Of a stretch of DNA of 64,000 bases, positions 23,274-34,320 are shown piece after piece. Location of the stretch: the NCBI GenBank assembly GCA_021521415.1, contig JAIQDT010005832.1, positions 87,995-151,994 on the forward strand, given 5' to 3'. The notes under the pieces are model-generated. The model was not told the origin of the DNA. It saw nothing but the letters and a program-made list of their open reading frames with translations, and made no database searches. The translations under genes and the position numbers were made by a program. The stretch's first letter is position 1; every line of letters begins with the position of its first letter. This DNA comes from Bidens hawaiensis (taxonomy: Eukaryota; Streptophyta; Magnoliopsida; Asterales; Asteraceae).

Positions 23274-25192
23274 TGTGACATCTGCCCGATCCGACCCGAC
23301 CCAGGTACCCGTTTCTCTGACCCGATCTCTTTCTTTTATGATTTAATATTTATTTATACTTATATTTTACTTTCAATAATAATAATATACTTTTCCCTCC
23401 CGCCTCTTTCTCTCTCTTTCTTTCCGCCGTTCCGTCCCTCTCCTCTCTTTCCGCCTTCTTTTCCCTCTTGTCGCCGTCCCGCCCTTAAGCCTTGAACCCT
23501 TTCCTTAACTCTTTGCTTGTCCTTTGGTTCTTCCCGCCTAAGGATGTCTGCAGCTCCACGCGCCGGACTCCTTACATGGAAGCCTGCGTGAAGACATCTT
23601 GTTCCTGCGATGCGTGAAGAGAACTCTTCTCGCAGCGCGCTAAGAATGCATGTTCTTCCCGCAATGCGCTAAGAATGTATGTTCTTCCCGCGATGCGCTT
23701 AGAATTCTAGTTCTTCACGCAGCACGCTAAGGATTTGTGATTTTTCCCGCAGTGCGCTAAGGATTGTTGTGCCAGCCTTCGCGCTCGCGCACTCAGCCTT
23801 CCCGCGCTTAACCCTTGTATCTTCTGTTTATTCTAGCCGTTTGCTTTTGTCATGTCTTTTCTTCTGAGCTGTTGACCTAACCTATCTAATGTCTGAATAG
23901 TTACTTTCGGCGCAGCATGCGTACCAACCCCATTGGTTGGTAGAAAAAGTGACTGACATTATCTTTTGAGATCTGCTTTTTCATGCTTTATCCAGTACCT
24001 TTATCTGATCCGCCCATGCCTGTTGCTGTTCCCTGTCAGCTTTTCTCTTGTCCCCTGCAGCTGCCATATCTTTTGATATCTTTACTTTTCAGAACTTTTT
24101 ACTGTTGATATCTTTTCTTTTACTTTTGGAGATCTTTTCTAGGGTTTGTGTCCCCTAGGGTTTGCCTATATATAGTACTATTTTCTTAACACTTCACACA
24201 CTACACTTATTCTCTTCCTCCCTTTTTGCTCTCTGCCGTTGTTCTTCAGCCGCCTCCCTCCTCTCTTGCCTCCGTTTTCTCCTCTCCTCTGCCCTGTTTT
24301 CCGGTAATATATTATATATAATAACTTATTAATTATGCTAACTTATAATCAAGACTTAAAAACAGATCGTTAAAACTATAATCTTAATTATAGGTTAACC
24401 TGTGCTTGTTGAAAGTTGGTTTTTGCTTTATCTTACACCGCATCGTTTATCAAGTGAGTTATCTCGTATCTAATCCCTTTTTATTTTAAATGCTTTGGGA
24501 TGTTCATGTGTTCATACAAAACTTGAGTCTTAAACTTGTTTATGAACTTTAGTCGCGCAGTATCCCATGTGTTGAGGACGTTTACTTGGCTGTTATTTGT
24601 ATGTGTGTATCATTAACCGCTTTGTTCGGCCTATTCCGAAGTTTTCATGGTACCATTAGATGAACACGGGAGACCTATCGTTTACGGTTTTCTTTGTTTA
24701 CACTTGCACAGATGTTTTCTCGTTTTTGTGCTCAATTGGGAGCACGGATTGAACTATGAACTATGAGCTATGATCTATCTAGGCTTGATTACAATCTGAT
24801 TGCACCCTTGTTAAACACCAGACATACACGTGTTGCGCGCAGATTTATGGCTATCTATGTATTGTATTAAACTTGATTTCTCACCAACACGCAAGTGTTT
24901 GACGTTTATTTTAACACATGTTCAGGTTTGCAGTAGCTGTTTTGGAGCTTGTGGACACGTAGGACGTTTTTACTTTTGGACCTAGAATTAAAATGTATCA
25001 AGACAAGTTAATGTTGTTTGAATGTTATAATTTATAATATATTGATTTATGTTTGATTTATGTTCTTTATTTTCCCCGCTGCGCGTGCGCGATAAAATGT
25101 GTATTAATAAATATTGACACCAATAGTGTCGCGAGTAATGAAGCAATATGTGGCGCCCCGATGTATAATCCGCCTTTGGTCGGGGTGTTACA
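23274..25192 (+). repeat. 3' LTR of chromovirus (1919 bp)
   Basis: Same ends as the 5' LTR. The differences are one missing 29-bp unit in the U3 array, G for A in CGCGCCGGACTCC (23560 area) and T for A in GAATAGTTACTTT (23900 area). I saw no others by eye. Confidence 0.95.
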
Positions 25193-25400
25193 TACTGATC
25201 AGAGTTCACCCGCCCCCACTCGCAGGTGCAGGCCAACGCGAGCGCGACACGTGTTCCTGACACTGTGTGAGGGGACATAAAAGGGAACGAAACAGGTACT
25301 GATCAGAGTTCACGCGCCCCCACTCGCAGGTGCAGGCCAACGCGAGCGCGACACGTGTTCCTGACACTGTGTGAGGGGACATGAAAGGCAACTGTAGCAC
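25193..25400. repeat. 104-bp tandem duplication beside the chromovirus
   Basis: The stretch starting TACTGATCAGAGTTCAC at 25193 repeats at 25297 with few changes, for example CACCCG against CACGCG. The sequence before the second copy (GAACGAAACAGG) resembles the base sequence before the chromovirus (GAGAGAAACAGG). This shows that the element entered one boundary of an existing tandem array in element B. Confidence 0.85.
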
Positions 25401-25617
25401 ATCGAGCACACGAAAAGTCTGACACATGTCTCCATCTCTGACGCATGTTAGCACCAACCAACCACGTACATGGACGATTCATTTCAACCACAAGGATAGA
25501 ATTTCGCGCAACGATGAGAAATAAAAAAGGAAAAGACAAAACCCTATTAAAAGAGAACTATTAAGTCTAATATCTATCTTACCTCGCTCGCGCGAGACAA
25601 GACACACATTAGACTGG
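25401..25617 (+). other. Element B sequence between tandem repeat and polypurine tract
   Basis: No ORF supported. It should contain the promoter side of the antisense gene in the uninterrupted element, now 9.2 kb away from its coding exons. Confidence 0.4.
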
Positions 25618-25629
25618 GGGGGGGGGGCT
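25618..25629 (+). other. Polypurine tract of element B
   Basis: A run of G ending in CT just before TGAAGAGG, in the position expected for the plus-strand primer. It identifies the following LTR as a 3' LTR. Confidence 0.65.
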
Positions 25630-26644
25630 TGAAGAGGTATGTACCCGCCTTAACATCGAGCGGGGCGGGTCAACCCACAAGATATAGACAAGAGGCTTGA
25701 AATCAAGATATCATGAAGGCACAAAGCCAAAACCTATGCGCACGGCGCATATCACATATGCTCACGCATCACATATGCTCACGCATATCATATATGCTCA
25801 CGCATCACATATGCTCACGCGTATCACATGCTCGCGCACCATATACGCTCACGCATATCACATCTGCTCGTGGCGCATCTGCGCGTGGCGCATATCGCAT
25901 GCTCACGCATCATATATGCTCACGCGTATCACATCTGCGCGTGGCGCATATTACATATGCTTGCGCATATCACATCTGCGCATGAAACATCTGCGCGTGA
26001 GAATAAAGAGAAGACTTCGCGCATCCTCAGGATATGCGCATATCACACGTGCACATAATCAACCTCGTCCTTATCCAAATCAGGATAAGGACAACCTTGA
26101 TTGTGCTCGTCAGACAACCTTCCAGAAGGTATCCTTTAAGGAATAAGAATATGCTGATGTTGACAGCTGCCAATGAAAGGTGGACAACTCAGCAAAACCC
26201 ATGTGCTACCACGTGATTGCACATGGGTCAGGTAAAATGCCTGGGTCAGAGAATAATCAATGAAAAAGCACCAGGTGTCCTAAGGACACATGGCGCAAAG
26301 CAATAGGAGGAGGCCAAAAAGGCCCTAATGGGATCTGAGCCCAATCATTGAAAACCCTAACACTATAAATACCACACCACCTCCACAAGGGGAGGTAAGC
26401 AAGAAAATACATTCCAATTCCTTACTCACTCTCAGATTATTATTATCTTCTCCTACAATCTCTTATTCTCACACGGAGGGTTACCCCAAAGAGGACCCCT
26501 CTGTCCCTTTCTGAGGGGTAAGTTCACGGTGCTGCTCGTTTTGTAGGTGGAAGAACTCATACTCCGGAGAACCATCGGTGAAATAGCATACTCATACCCG
26601 AGGAAAGTTGATCGTCTACCAGTGAGCCGATCCACGTTTCTTCA
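25630..26644 (+). repeat. 3' LTR of element B (1015 bp)
   Basis: Runs from TGAAGAGGTATG to CGTTTCTTCA, matching both ends of the element A LTR. U3 (25740-25995) contains degenerate repeats of CATATGCTCACGCATCA. The TATA box is CACTATAAATACC at 26362-26373. The block 26481-26521 forms a possible two-stem hairpin and is shared with element A although the sequence around it has diverged. Confidence 0.88.
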
Positions 26645-27477
26645 AAGAGCGTATCTTGAAAAATCCTGAAAATTCGATCCACTCGCTTTATAAAGTGAGG
26701 TTGCCAAACATATCCTTGTTTTTTTATTAATAATAATAATATTATAATATTATATCCTTAATTTCTTATTCCTCTCAATTATTAAAAACCAAATCGTGCT
26801 TAAACCCCCCACCTAAATTCTTCTAATTTGGCTTTGATTTTGATTTCACAATTCAGATACTCTCTTTCTTTTTCTTTATTAATAATTAATAATTAATAAT
26901 AATAATAATTCAAGATTACAGATAACATAACAAATGCCCTGCTGGTCTTTGTCTTGTTCCTTCATGCTTCTGTTTTTTTAACTGTTTTAGTTTCATAAAC
27001 ACTTAATATTTTAATTCCATTCAAACCCACAAAAGTTTTGGAATTTGGGCTTTCCTTGCATCTTTTTAGGGCTGCAAACACACTACACACCCATGCTTGT
27101 TATTATTATTATTATTTTTAGTAAATAAATAAAAAATATTATTTTTATCAAAAAAAAAAAAAAAAGTGTTTCACTTCTTCTTATTATTATTGTTATTCTC
27201 TCTCTAGGGTATTTCTTGTCTTCTTGATTATTGTTCTTTTGTGGGTTTTCTAGGCTTGTGTGTTTTCTTGACCACAATCACACAAAACAATGCTGCAATT
27301 ATACTGTTTCATGAAAATCTTTATGTTTTTTTGATAAAGTCTGCAACTTTATCATACCTTTTTGGATTTAGAGCAAAAATTCAAGTTTTAAATAAAAAAT
27401 TCAACATACCCTTTTGGATTTAGAGTATGAATTGAAGATTTAAAGGTTATCAAGATTCAAGATTTGAGATTTAAAAC
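26645..27477 (+). promoter_or_regulatory. Upstream region and 5' UTR of the cytokinin receptor gene
   Basis: The only space between the element B LTR and the receptor start codon. It holds ATT microsatellites (26880-26910), a poly-A run near 27150 and a CTCTCTCTAG tract near 27200. I cannot place a TATA box with confidence. A minimal upstream ORF (ATG AAT TGA) lies at 27426-27434. Confidence 0.5.
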
Positions 27478-28491
27478 ATGGGTTTGAAAATGCAAGGTCA
27501 GCATCACTTAGTGGCAGTGAGTTTGAATGAGCAGCAGCAGCAAATGGAGAGTAAAAGAAAGTACACTTGGTATATTCCAAGGACAAATCAAGGGAAATAT
27601 TTGATATTATGGATAATTGTTTTTGGGTATGCTGCAATTCATGTGTACAGATGCATAGATGCAGGGCATCAAGAGAGGATTCAAGAGGGGTTGGTGAGTA
27701 TGTGTGATCAAAGAGCAAGAATGTTGCAAGATCAGTTTAGTGTTTGTGTTAATCATGTTCATGCTCTTGCTGTTTTGGTGTCTACTTTCCATTATTACAA
27801 GAATCCTTCAGTAATTGATCAGGTTTGATTTTTTTTTTTTTATAATTTTTAGGGTGATTCTTGAAATTAAATTTGTGGGTTTTTTTTAATTGTGTTCTTG
27901 TGAAATTTGACATTTTCTTGATAATTTATTTTTTTTTACAAAAAATTCTTGAAATAAAATTTGTGGGTATGTTTTTTTATTAAAAAAATGATGATTTCTT
28001 GAGATGGGATTATTGTGTTGTTGTGAAATTTGACATTTTCTTGAATCAATTTCAGTAATAATAATGATAATCTTTGTTTTTATTAAAGTTTCTTGAAATA
28101 AGTTTGTGGGATTTGATTTTTTTTTAATTAAAGAATATAATTTCTTGAGTTATAATTAGTATGTTCTTGTGAAATTTGGCCTTTTCTTGATTCAATTTCT
28201 GAATTGATAATGATAATCTATGTTTTAATTTGACTTTTTCTTAAAAAAAAATCTTGAAATAAATTTTGGGGATATTATTTTTCATGAAAAAGCAAAAGAT
28301 AATTTCTTGAGTTGGTATTATGGTGTTCTTGTGAAATTTGACCTTTTCTTGATTCAATTCCAGCAATAAAAATTATAATGTTTGTTTTTTTAAAGATTCT
28401 TGTCTTTTGGGTGTTTTGCCTTTATCTAATTGAACAAAAAAAGTTTATTAAAATAAAAGCAAAATTTAAGTGCATTGTTACAGATCTAACA

Positions 28492-28550
<59 letters not shown>

Positions 28551-31500
28551 TGCAACTTTTTTTAAAACAGTATTAAATCTGAATTTGGGAATCTGTTTGG
28601 TTTGACTTTTAAAAGTCAAAGTCAAACTGGAAAATTAATTCTTGAATTTCAATAACTGAATTCATGTGATGCAGGATACATTTGCAGAGTATACAGCAAG
28701 AACTGCATTTGAAAGACCGTTACTAAGCGGGGTTGCGTATGCTCAACGGGTAATGAACTCCGAACGCGTTGACTTTGAAAGTCAACACGGTGGGACAATA
28801 AGAACAATGGCTAATAAAGAACCGTCACCTCACCGTGATGAATACGCACCCGTGATTTTCTCTCAAGAAACGGTGTCTTACCTTAATCTGCTGGATATGA
28901 TGTCGGGCGAGGTGAAATTTGTTAATCTTATTGATTATTTAATTCTGGTATTTGGGTATTTTGTTGAAAATGAAGTTTTGAAAGAACCTTGAATTTGATG
29001 GCAGGAGGACCGGGAGAATATTTTGAGGGCCCGGTCAACTGGGAAGGCGGTGCTTACGAGCCCGTTTAAGCTGTTGGGTTCACATCATCTTGGAGTCGTG
29101 TTGACCATTCCGGTTTACAAGTCAAAGCTACCACCGAATGCATCTGTTCGGGACCGCATTGAAGCTACTGCTGGGTACCACTTCTCTTTATCTTTAGGGT
29201 GTTTGGATTAAGATACGGGTCGTGTTTTGGGTCAACATGTTTAATTAGGCCGTGTTCGGGTTATACAATCAACCTGGCACGATTGACACCCTCTCATTCA
29301 TGTGCTAATATAATGATTATATAAACAGATATCTCGGTGGAGCATTTGATGTCGAGTCCCTAGTCGAAAACCTGCTCGGTCAACTCGCGGGAAACCAAGA
29401 AATCATAGTCAAAGTGTACGATGTCACCAACGCATCCGATCCTCTTATTATGTACGGCCGACAGACTCAAGAAGGTGACCCGACACGTGTACATGTCAGC
29501 AGTCTTGACTTTGGTGACCCGTTCAGGAAGCACGAGATGACGTGTAGGTATCTGCATGAGGCTCCCATTTCATTGACCGCGAGCATCACTGCAGTTTTCG
29601 GCTATGTGATTGTTATCCTAGTTGGCTACATGTTCTACACCGGAACTATTCATATTGTTCAAGTCGAAGACGATTTTGACACGATGCAAAACTTAAAAGT
29701 CCGAGCAGAAGCTGCTGATGTGGCAAAATCCCAGTTTCTTGCTACTGTTTCGCATGAAATCAGAACTCCAATGAATGGCATTCTCGGTATATTTCAATCT
29801 TTTTACCCTGTTTTATATAAACCGTTAATGCGTTGGATTTAAATATTTAATAAACACACGTTTATGGTTTACAGGAATGCTTGCATTGCTTCTAGATACG
29901 GATTTAAGTTCAACACAACGAGATTATGCTCAAACGGCTCAGGCGTGTGGACGGGCTTTAATTACTTTGATTAACGAAGTGCTTGACCGGGCCAAGATTG
30001 AAGCCGGGAAGCTGGAATTAGAGGCTCTCCCGTTTGATCTACGGTCTATATTAGACGATGTGTTATCGTTGTTTTCTGAAAAGTCTAGAAATAAAGGCAT
30101 TGAGGTAACAATAATACTATTACAATTTACATATGCTTGTTTTTTTTAGAAAAAAAAAATTATGATCTGATTTTGTTATTGTTTTTCGGGAATTCGAAGC
30201 TGGCGGTTCTTGTATCCGATAAAGTCCCGCAAATTGTGATGGGTGATCCCGGAAGATTCAGACAAGTGATAACCAATCTTGTGGGAAACTCGGTTAAAGT
30301 AAGCAAAGTTCATGATCTTGATTCTTGTTACCTTGTATTGTATTAAATGTTGCAAGATTCTTATAAAGATTCGATCTTAAAGCGAAAAAAGTTGCAAGAT
30401 TCTTAAAAAGACTCGATTTTGAGTTGAAATTTTTGCAAGATTCTTATAAAGATTTGATTTTTATGACAGTTTACTGAACAAGGACATATATTTGTTCAAG
30501 TCCATCTAGCCGAACACTCTAAAGCCGTACAAGACTCAAAGCCCGAGACGTGTATGAACGGAAGATCAAACGGGCACCAATGGAAAACGTTAAGCGGCCG
30601 TGAAGTAGCCGATGACCAAAACAGTTGGGACAAGTTTAAACATTTAATAAGCGATGAAGAATTCATGTTTGACGGGAATAATTCTCAGAATGTTAACCTT
30701 ATGGTCTCGGTGGAAGACACGGGAATCGGGATCCCGTTACACGCGCAGAAACTCGTGTTTATGCCGTTTATGCAAGCCGATAGTTCGACTTCTCGACATT
30801 ATGGTGGAACGGGAATCGGGTTGAGTATTAGCAAGTGTTTGGTCGAGTTAATGGGCGGTCAGATTAGTTTCGTTAGCCGACCGCAAATCGGGAGCACATT
30901 TTCATTCACTGCTAAATTTACACGGTGCGAGAAAAACACGGTAACCGACCCGAAACGTACACCTTATGACGATTTACCGACTTCTTTTAACGGGTTGAAA
31001 GCGACCGTCGTTGACACAAAGCCCGTTAGAGCTGCGGTTACAAAATACCATCTAAAACGGTTAGGTGTTTTAGTTGAGGTTGTGAATAGCATAAAAACCG
31101 CTTCGGGTCAACCGGATATGATTCTGGTCGAAAAAGACGTGTGGTTATCGGGTGATAATTTTGATAACCCGTTTAACAACATACGGGTTAACGGGCACGC
31201 GTTAAAACAGCCGAAAGTGATATTACTTGCTACGAATGTGACGGGTGGTGAACTTGATAAAGCGAAGGCGGCTGGTTTTTCTGACACGTTGGTAATGAAA
31301 CCGTTAAGAGCGAGTATGGTTGCAGCGTGTTTACAGCAGGTGTTGGGAACGGGAAAGGCGGAGCAAGGTAAAGGTATGGCAAACGGGTCGGTTTATCTTC
31401 GGGGGTTACTTTGTGGGAAGAAGATATTGGTAGTTGATGATAACCTAGTGAACAGGAGAGTTGCAGCCGGTGCGTTAAAGAAGTTTGGGGCTGAGGTCGA

Positions 31501-32087
31501 GTGTGCTGAGAGCGGGAAAGCGGCTCTTGAATTGCTTCAAATCCCACACGGGTTTGATGCGTGCTTTATGGATATTCAAATGCCCGAAATGGACGGGTAA
31601 ATATTATTTTTACATCGTTATATTTCCTGACTTTTATATGATATGCTAAAATTAGGGTCAGTTTTGGGCCCAACCCGAACCAAAAACCGAAAATCTATTC
31701 GTTTTTTCGGTTTCCGGTCTAGGTTCAATTTCAAGTTTTTTTTTTGGTTCAGTTTTTCCAGTTAATTATTTGTTTCTTCGGTTTGACACGCTCGTTACTA
31801 AATGCATGTGACTAAATTTCAGATTTGAAGCTACACGGCGTATTCGGATGATGGAGCGTGAGATAAACGAGCAACAAACAAGCGGCTCAACAGACGGGTG
31901 TTGTGACAACCGAGCCACCGAGTGGCATTTACCGATCCTAGCCATGACAGCCGACGTGATCCAAGCCACATTTGAAGAGTGCCAAAAGAGCGGGATGGAC
32001 GGTTACGTGTCAAAACCGTTCCAAGAAGAAAATCTTTATCAAGAAGTGGCCAAGTTCTTTGAGTCCAAACCCGCCACCGATTGTTAA
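27478..32087 (+). CDS. CRE1: Cytokinin receptor histidine kinase, CRE1/AHK4/WOL type
   Basis: Eight exons: 27478-27822, 28675-28911, 29005-29174, 29329-29786, 29875-30104, 30200-30298, 30470-31596 and 31823-32087. All introns are GT-AG and the phases fit, giving 976 aa. Membrane segments lie at about residues 41-57 and 333-355. Between them is the CHASE domain, which binds cytokinin in this family. The kinase has H393 in [13 protein letters not shown], the N box [13 protein letters not shown] at 596-600 and GTGIG at 626-630. A receiver-like segment follows. The true receiver has DD836-837, phosphoacceptor D881 in CFMDIQMP, and K953. All catalytic residues are present. It would pass phosphate to histidine phosphotransfer proteins at the ER or plasma membrane. 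Motifs such as [20 protein letters not shown] and FHYYKNPS point to AHK4 rather than AHK2 or AHK3. Confidence 0.96.
27855..28385 (+). repeat. Degenerate tandem repeats in intron 1 of the receptor gene
   Basis: Four modules of about 120-160 bp share TTCTTGAAAT...TTTGTGGG and GTGAAATTTG, the latter at 27900, 28023, 28169 and 28331. The array makes up most of this 852-bp intron. Confidence 0.7.
28492..28549 (+). repeat. ATT microsatellite in intron 1 of the receptor gene
   Basis: About 18 ATT units. The Tyr-rich reading frame across it is an artefact. Confidence 0.95.
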
Positions 32088-33500
32088 AAAAAAAACCCGA
32101 AAACAAACAAATTGTTAGCAAATTTTTCATATTTTCTTAACCGGTGGTATAGGTTTGGTTTATAACCGGTTGTAACCGTAACCGTAACCAACTTTGGATC
32201 TAACTCGATTTGTTTCTAGACGGGTTGACCCGCGGGCGTGTTTGTATAGATGATGGTTTAGGGTATCTTGTAATGTGTCACTAATACGGTGTCGTATAGG
32301 TGTATTGAGAGGCTGTTGGTATCACACGTTAAAATGTTGTATGATTGGTTTTGTACTTTTGTGCAACATGTTACATTTTTGTTTCATTTTAGTCACAACA
32401 AAACCAAATGAGTTCTTTGTTAATCCAATGTAGGCTTTTGTAAACAGGTTTGAGATGTTCGTGAGCTACTTGAGATTCGTTGCTTAACTGAGCCCATGCC
32501 TTTCTTAAAGCTCATTTAATAAATGAGCTCGAGGCCGCACTTTACATATTGAGCTTAAGTCAGCTTGTCAGCTTAAACGAGTTTTTTATTCATATATTTT
32601 TCATATGTATTTGTATCATTACTATTTCTATATATAAAATATGGTGAAAATATAAGGCTCCGTGTAACAGGGTGGTGCCTCTGCCACCTCACTCACGTTT
32701 CACCAGTTAAACCATTTCACGTCCACTTGTATCGAATGTTATCGGTGAAAAAGCCTCATTGGGTGTTATGTGGTTAACAAGCGTAAGCAGAGGGGTGGCT
32801 CGTGGGATAGCGAAAACAAATTTGCCCACACTTAATTAAGCCTCCAAGTTAAAAAAAAAAAACGTTACATATAGATTATGAGTAGGCTTGGTTGTTATTA
32901 AAGTATAGGTTATGAATTCAAAAGTTGTAACTAAAAAAAAATCTTAATAATTTTCATGAAAAAGCCCGAAATTAAGCCTTCACGTTCGTTGAGCTAACCC
33001 AGAGCGTAAAGACAAAGACGGTTAGGTCAGTGATTTTTCTATTAGTTATTTCTAAACACGCAGTTTAAGCTTGTCGTTAAAAAGTAAAACAAGGTTACTT
33101 TTTACAACTAGGAGTGTGAGTCACGTGCTCACCCGAGTTACTTTTTACTGATGGGAGTTGTGTGTCACGTGTTCAACTTAGGTGTATCTATATATATAAA
33201 AATGTGAGTGATTAATTAATAATAATGTGGAGGTTGATTGTTGTACATGTACAATACAGTGGTAAGGTATGTAGCATGTGAGTGGGTGGTGGTGCAGCAG
33301 GACTGTTGCAGTGAGGGCAGAGACTGTGTGGACTGCCTCAACTTTGACCATTTCTTTCTTTCTGTTGGGTGAATATTTAATTTTTTTACTTTTTAGCTCT
33401 TTTATGCGCCTACAGTTTTAATGATTTAGGTTTTGACTCTTTCATTTATTCATTTAAGTTTTTAAGTTTTTTTTTTTTTTTTTCTAAACCAGGTGTAGTG
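32088..33500. other. 3' flank of the receptor gene and intergenic sequence
   Basis: The first 300 bp or so are probably the 3' UTR. A GAGCTTAAG/CTTGTCAGCTTAAACGAG stretch near 32550 looks like MITE debris. Near 33185 there is a TATATATATAA motif, followed by GTGGTG-rich sequence and a TTTGACC motif at about 33343. No gene could be supported there. Confidence 0.4.
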
Positions 33501-34017
33501 CAATGTTTTCAGACCCGGCCATGATATCGACCCGGATGTTTTACCGGGTCCAAGGTTGGACCGACCTGGAAGGGCGGATCGGTGTTGACCCGGATGACGT
33601 CATAAATAATTTAGATATATATTTACTTATATATATATAATTCATATTCATATAAACAATAATAATAAAAATAATAATAATTAACAAACTTTAATTTTTA
33701 TCTATGTTTTATACATTGTTTTTTAAATATATATGATATATGTCTGATCAATGGAGTTATCAATGAAGCTTGGTTGGTTGGCTCATGAGTAATTATTAAA
33801 ATTTATATCTTCGAAATGTCTAGTTCGAATCTCAGCATTCACATATCATTTTGAATTTAATGAAAAAATTAGTTTTACCGGTTCAACCGGTCAGACCGGT
33901 CCGGGCCGACCATCCATCCGCAAAACCGGCCGGGGTTTTCAAAACGGCTCAGATAAACTGACCCAACCCGGTATGGGACTGGGTCCCGGTCGGACCGGGC
34001 CGGGTTTCAAAACACTG
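33501..34017. mobile_element. hAT-type MITE with target duplication (517 bp)
   Basis: Ends CAATGTTTTCAGACCCGGCC and, inverted, CAGTGTTTTGAAACCCGGCC. Flanks are GTGTAGTG (33493-33500) and GTGTGGTG (34018-34025), an 8-bp duplication with one change. The interior carries tRNA-like sequence: GGTTGGTTGGCTCATGAG near 33769 and AGTTCGAATCTC near 33826, spaced like pol III A and B boxes. Confidence 0.85.
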
Positions 34018-34320
34018 GTGTGGTGGACCGTTTTTCCCACCAAAAAACCTCAAAACGCCTGGTACATTGTCTCGGGCGTTTTGGGTTGAAAGTTGGTGAT
34101 GGACATTTTGCGGGAAGCGTCGGATTGGGAGAGGGGGGAGGGATGATAATTGCTGGGTTGGTTTAATTGTGTTAATTATAATTTTAAAAAATAGTAAAAT
34201 AATAATAATTAGGTAATGATCGAAAAGGTTGATCCACTACACACATTTTTGTCAAAAAAAACCCCTTACGGTGACTTTGACGTAAAACGCCCTCATAGGG
34301 GCTCAATCTACACAGTACAC
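34018..34320. mobile_element. Possible degraded Harbinger-like MITE
   Basis: The right part, read inverted, has TGAGCCCCTATGAGGGCG followed by TTTTACG, similar to the terminal part of the MITEs at 45474 and 44277. The left end is not clear and touches the target duplication of the hAT MITE. Confidence 0.35.

Larger units (their letters stand above)
16028..25192 (+). mobile_element. Complete chromovirus (Ty3/gypsy, Tekay/Del-like), 9.2 kb, very young
   Basis: Two LTRs of 1948 and 1919 bp flank one intact gag-pol. The target duplication TACTG (16023-16027 and 25193-25197) is perfect. The LTRs differ by two substitutions and by exactly one 29-bp repeat unit. A tRNA-Met-type primer site and a polypurine tract are present. 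All parts needed for movement are visible, so it may be competent. It sits inside element B, upstream of the antisense gene. Lineage is judged from the C-terminal chromodomain-like region and the long LTRs. Confidence 0.95.
14500..26644 (+). mobile_element. Element B: 3' part of a Tat-type retrotransposon, interrupted by a chromovirus
   Basis: The parts are the antisense accessory gene (15791-14500), its upstream region (15792-16027 continuing at 25193), a polypurine tract (25618-25629) and an LTR (25630-26644). This is the order expected at the 3' end of a plus-strand Tat element, the mirror image of element A. The 5' LTR and gag-pol are missing. The chromovirus at 16028-25192 splits it. The flanks of the LTR (GGGCT left, AAGAG right) do not match, as expected when only one LTR is present next to internal sequence. 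Confidence 0.75.

Noticed and set aside
25697..26146. Open frame rich in His, Ile and Thr repeats
   Set aside because: It is the translation of the short tandem repeats in the U3 of the element B LTR. Similar frames appear on both strands and in element A (7691-8099).
25625..26649. Solo LTR with target duplication
   Set aside because: GGGCT and AAGAG differ, and a polypurine tract and element B internal sequence lie to the left, so it is a 3' LTR of a truncated element.
28378..28605. Tyr-rich open frame
   Set aside because: It arises from the ATT microsatellite inside intron 1 of the receptor gene.
33769..33840. Possible tRNA gene
   Set aside because: Only A- and B-box-like motifs. No acceptor stem pairing and no anticodon arm. 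It is part of a MITE.
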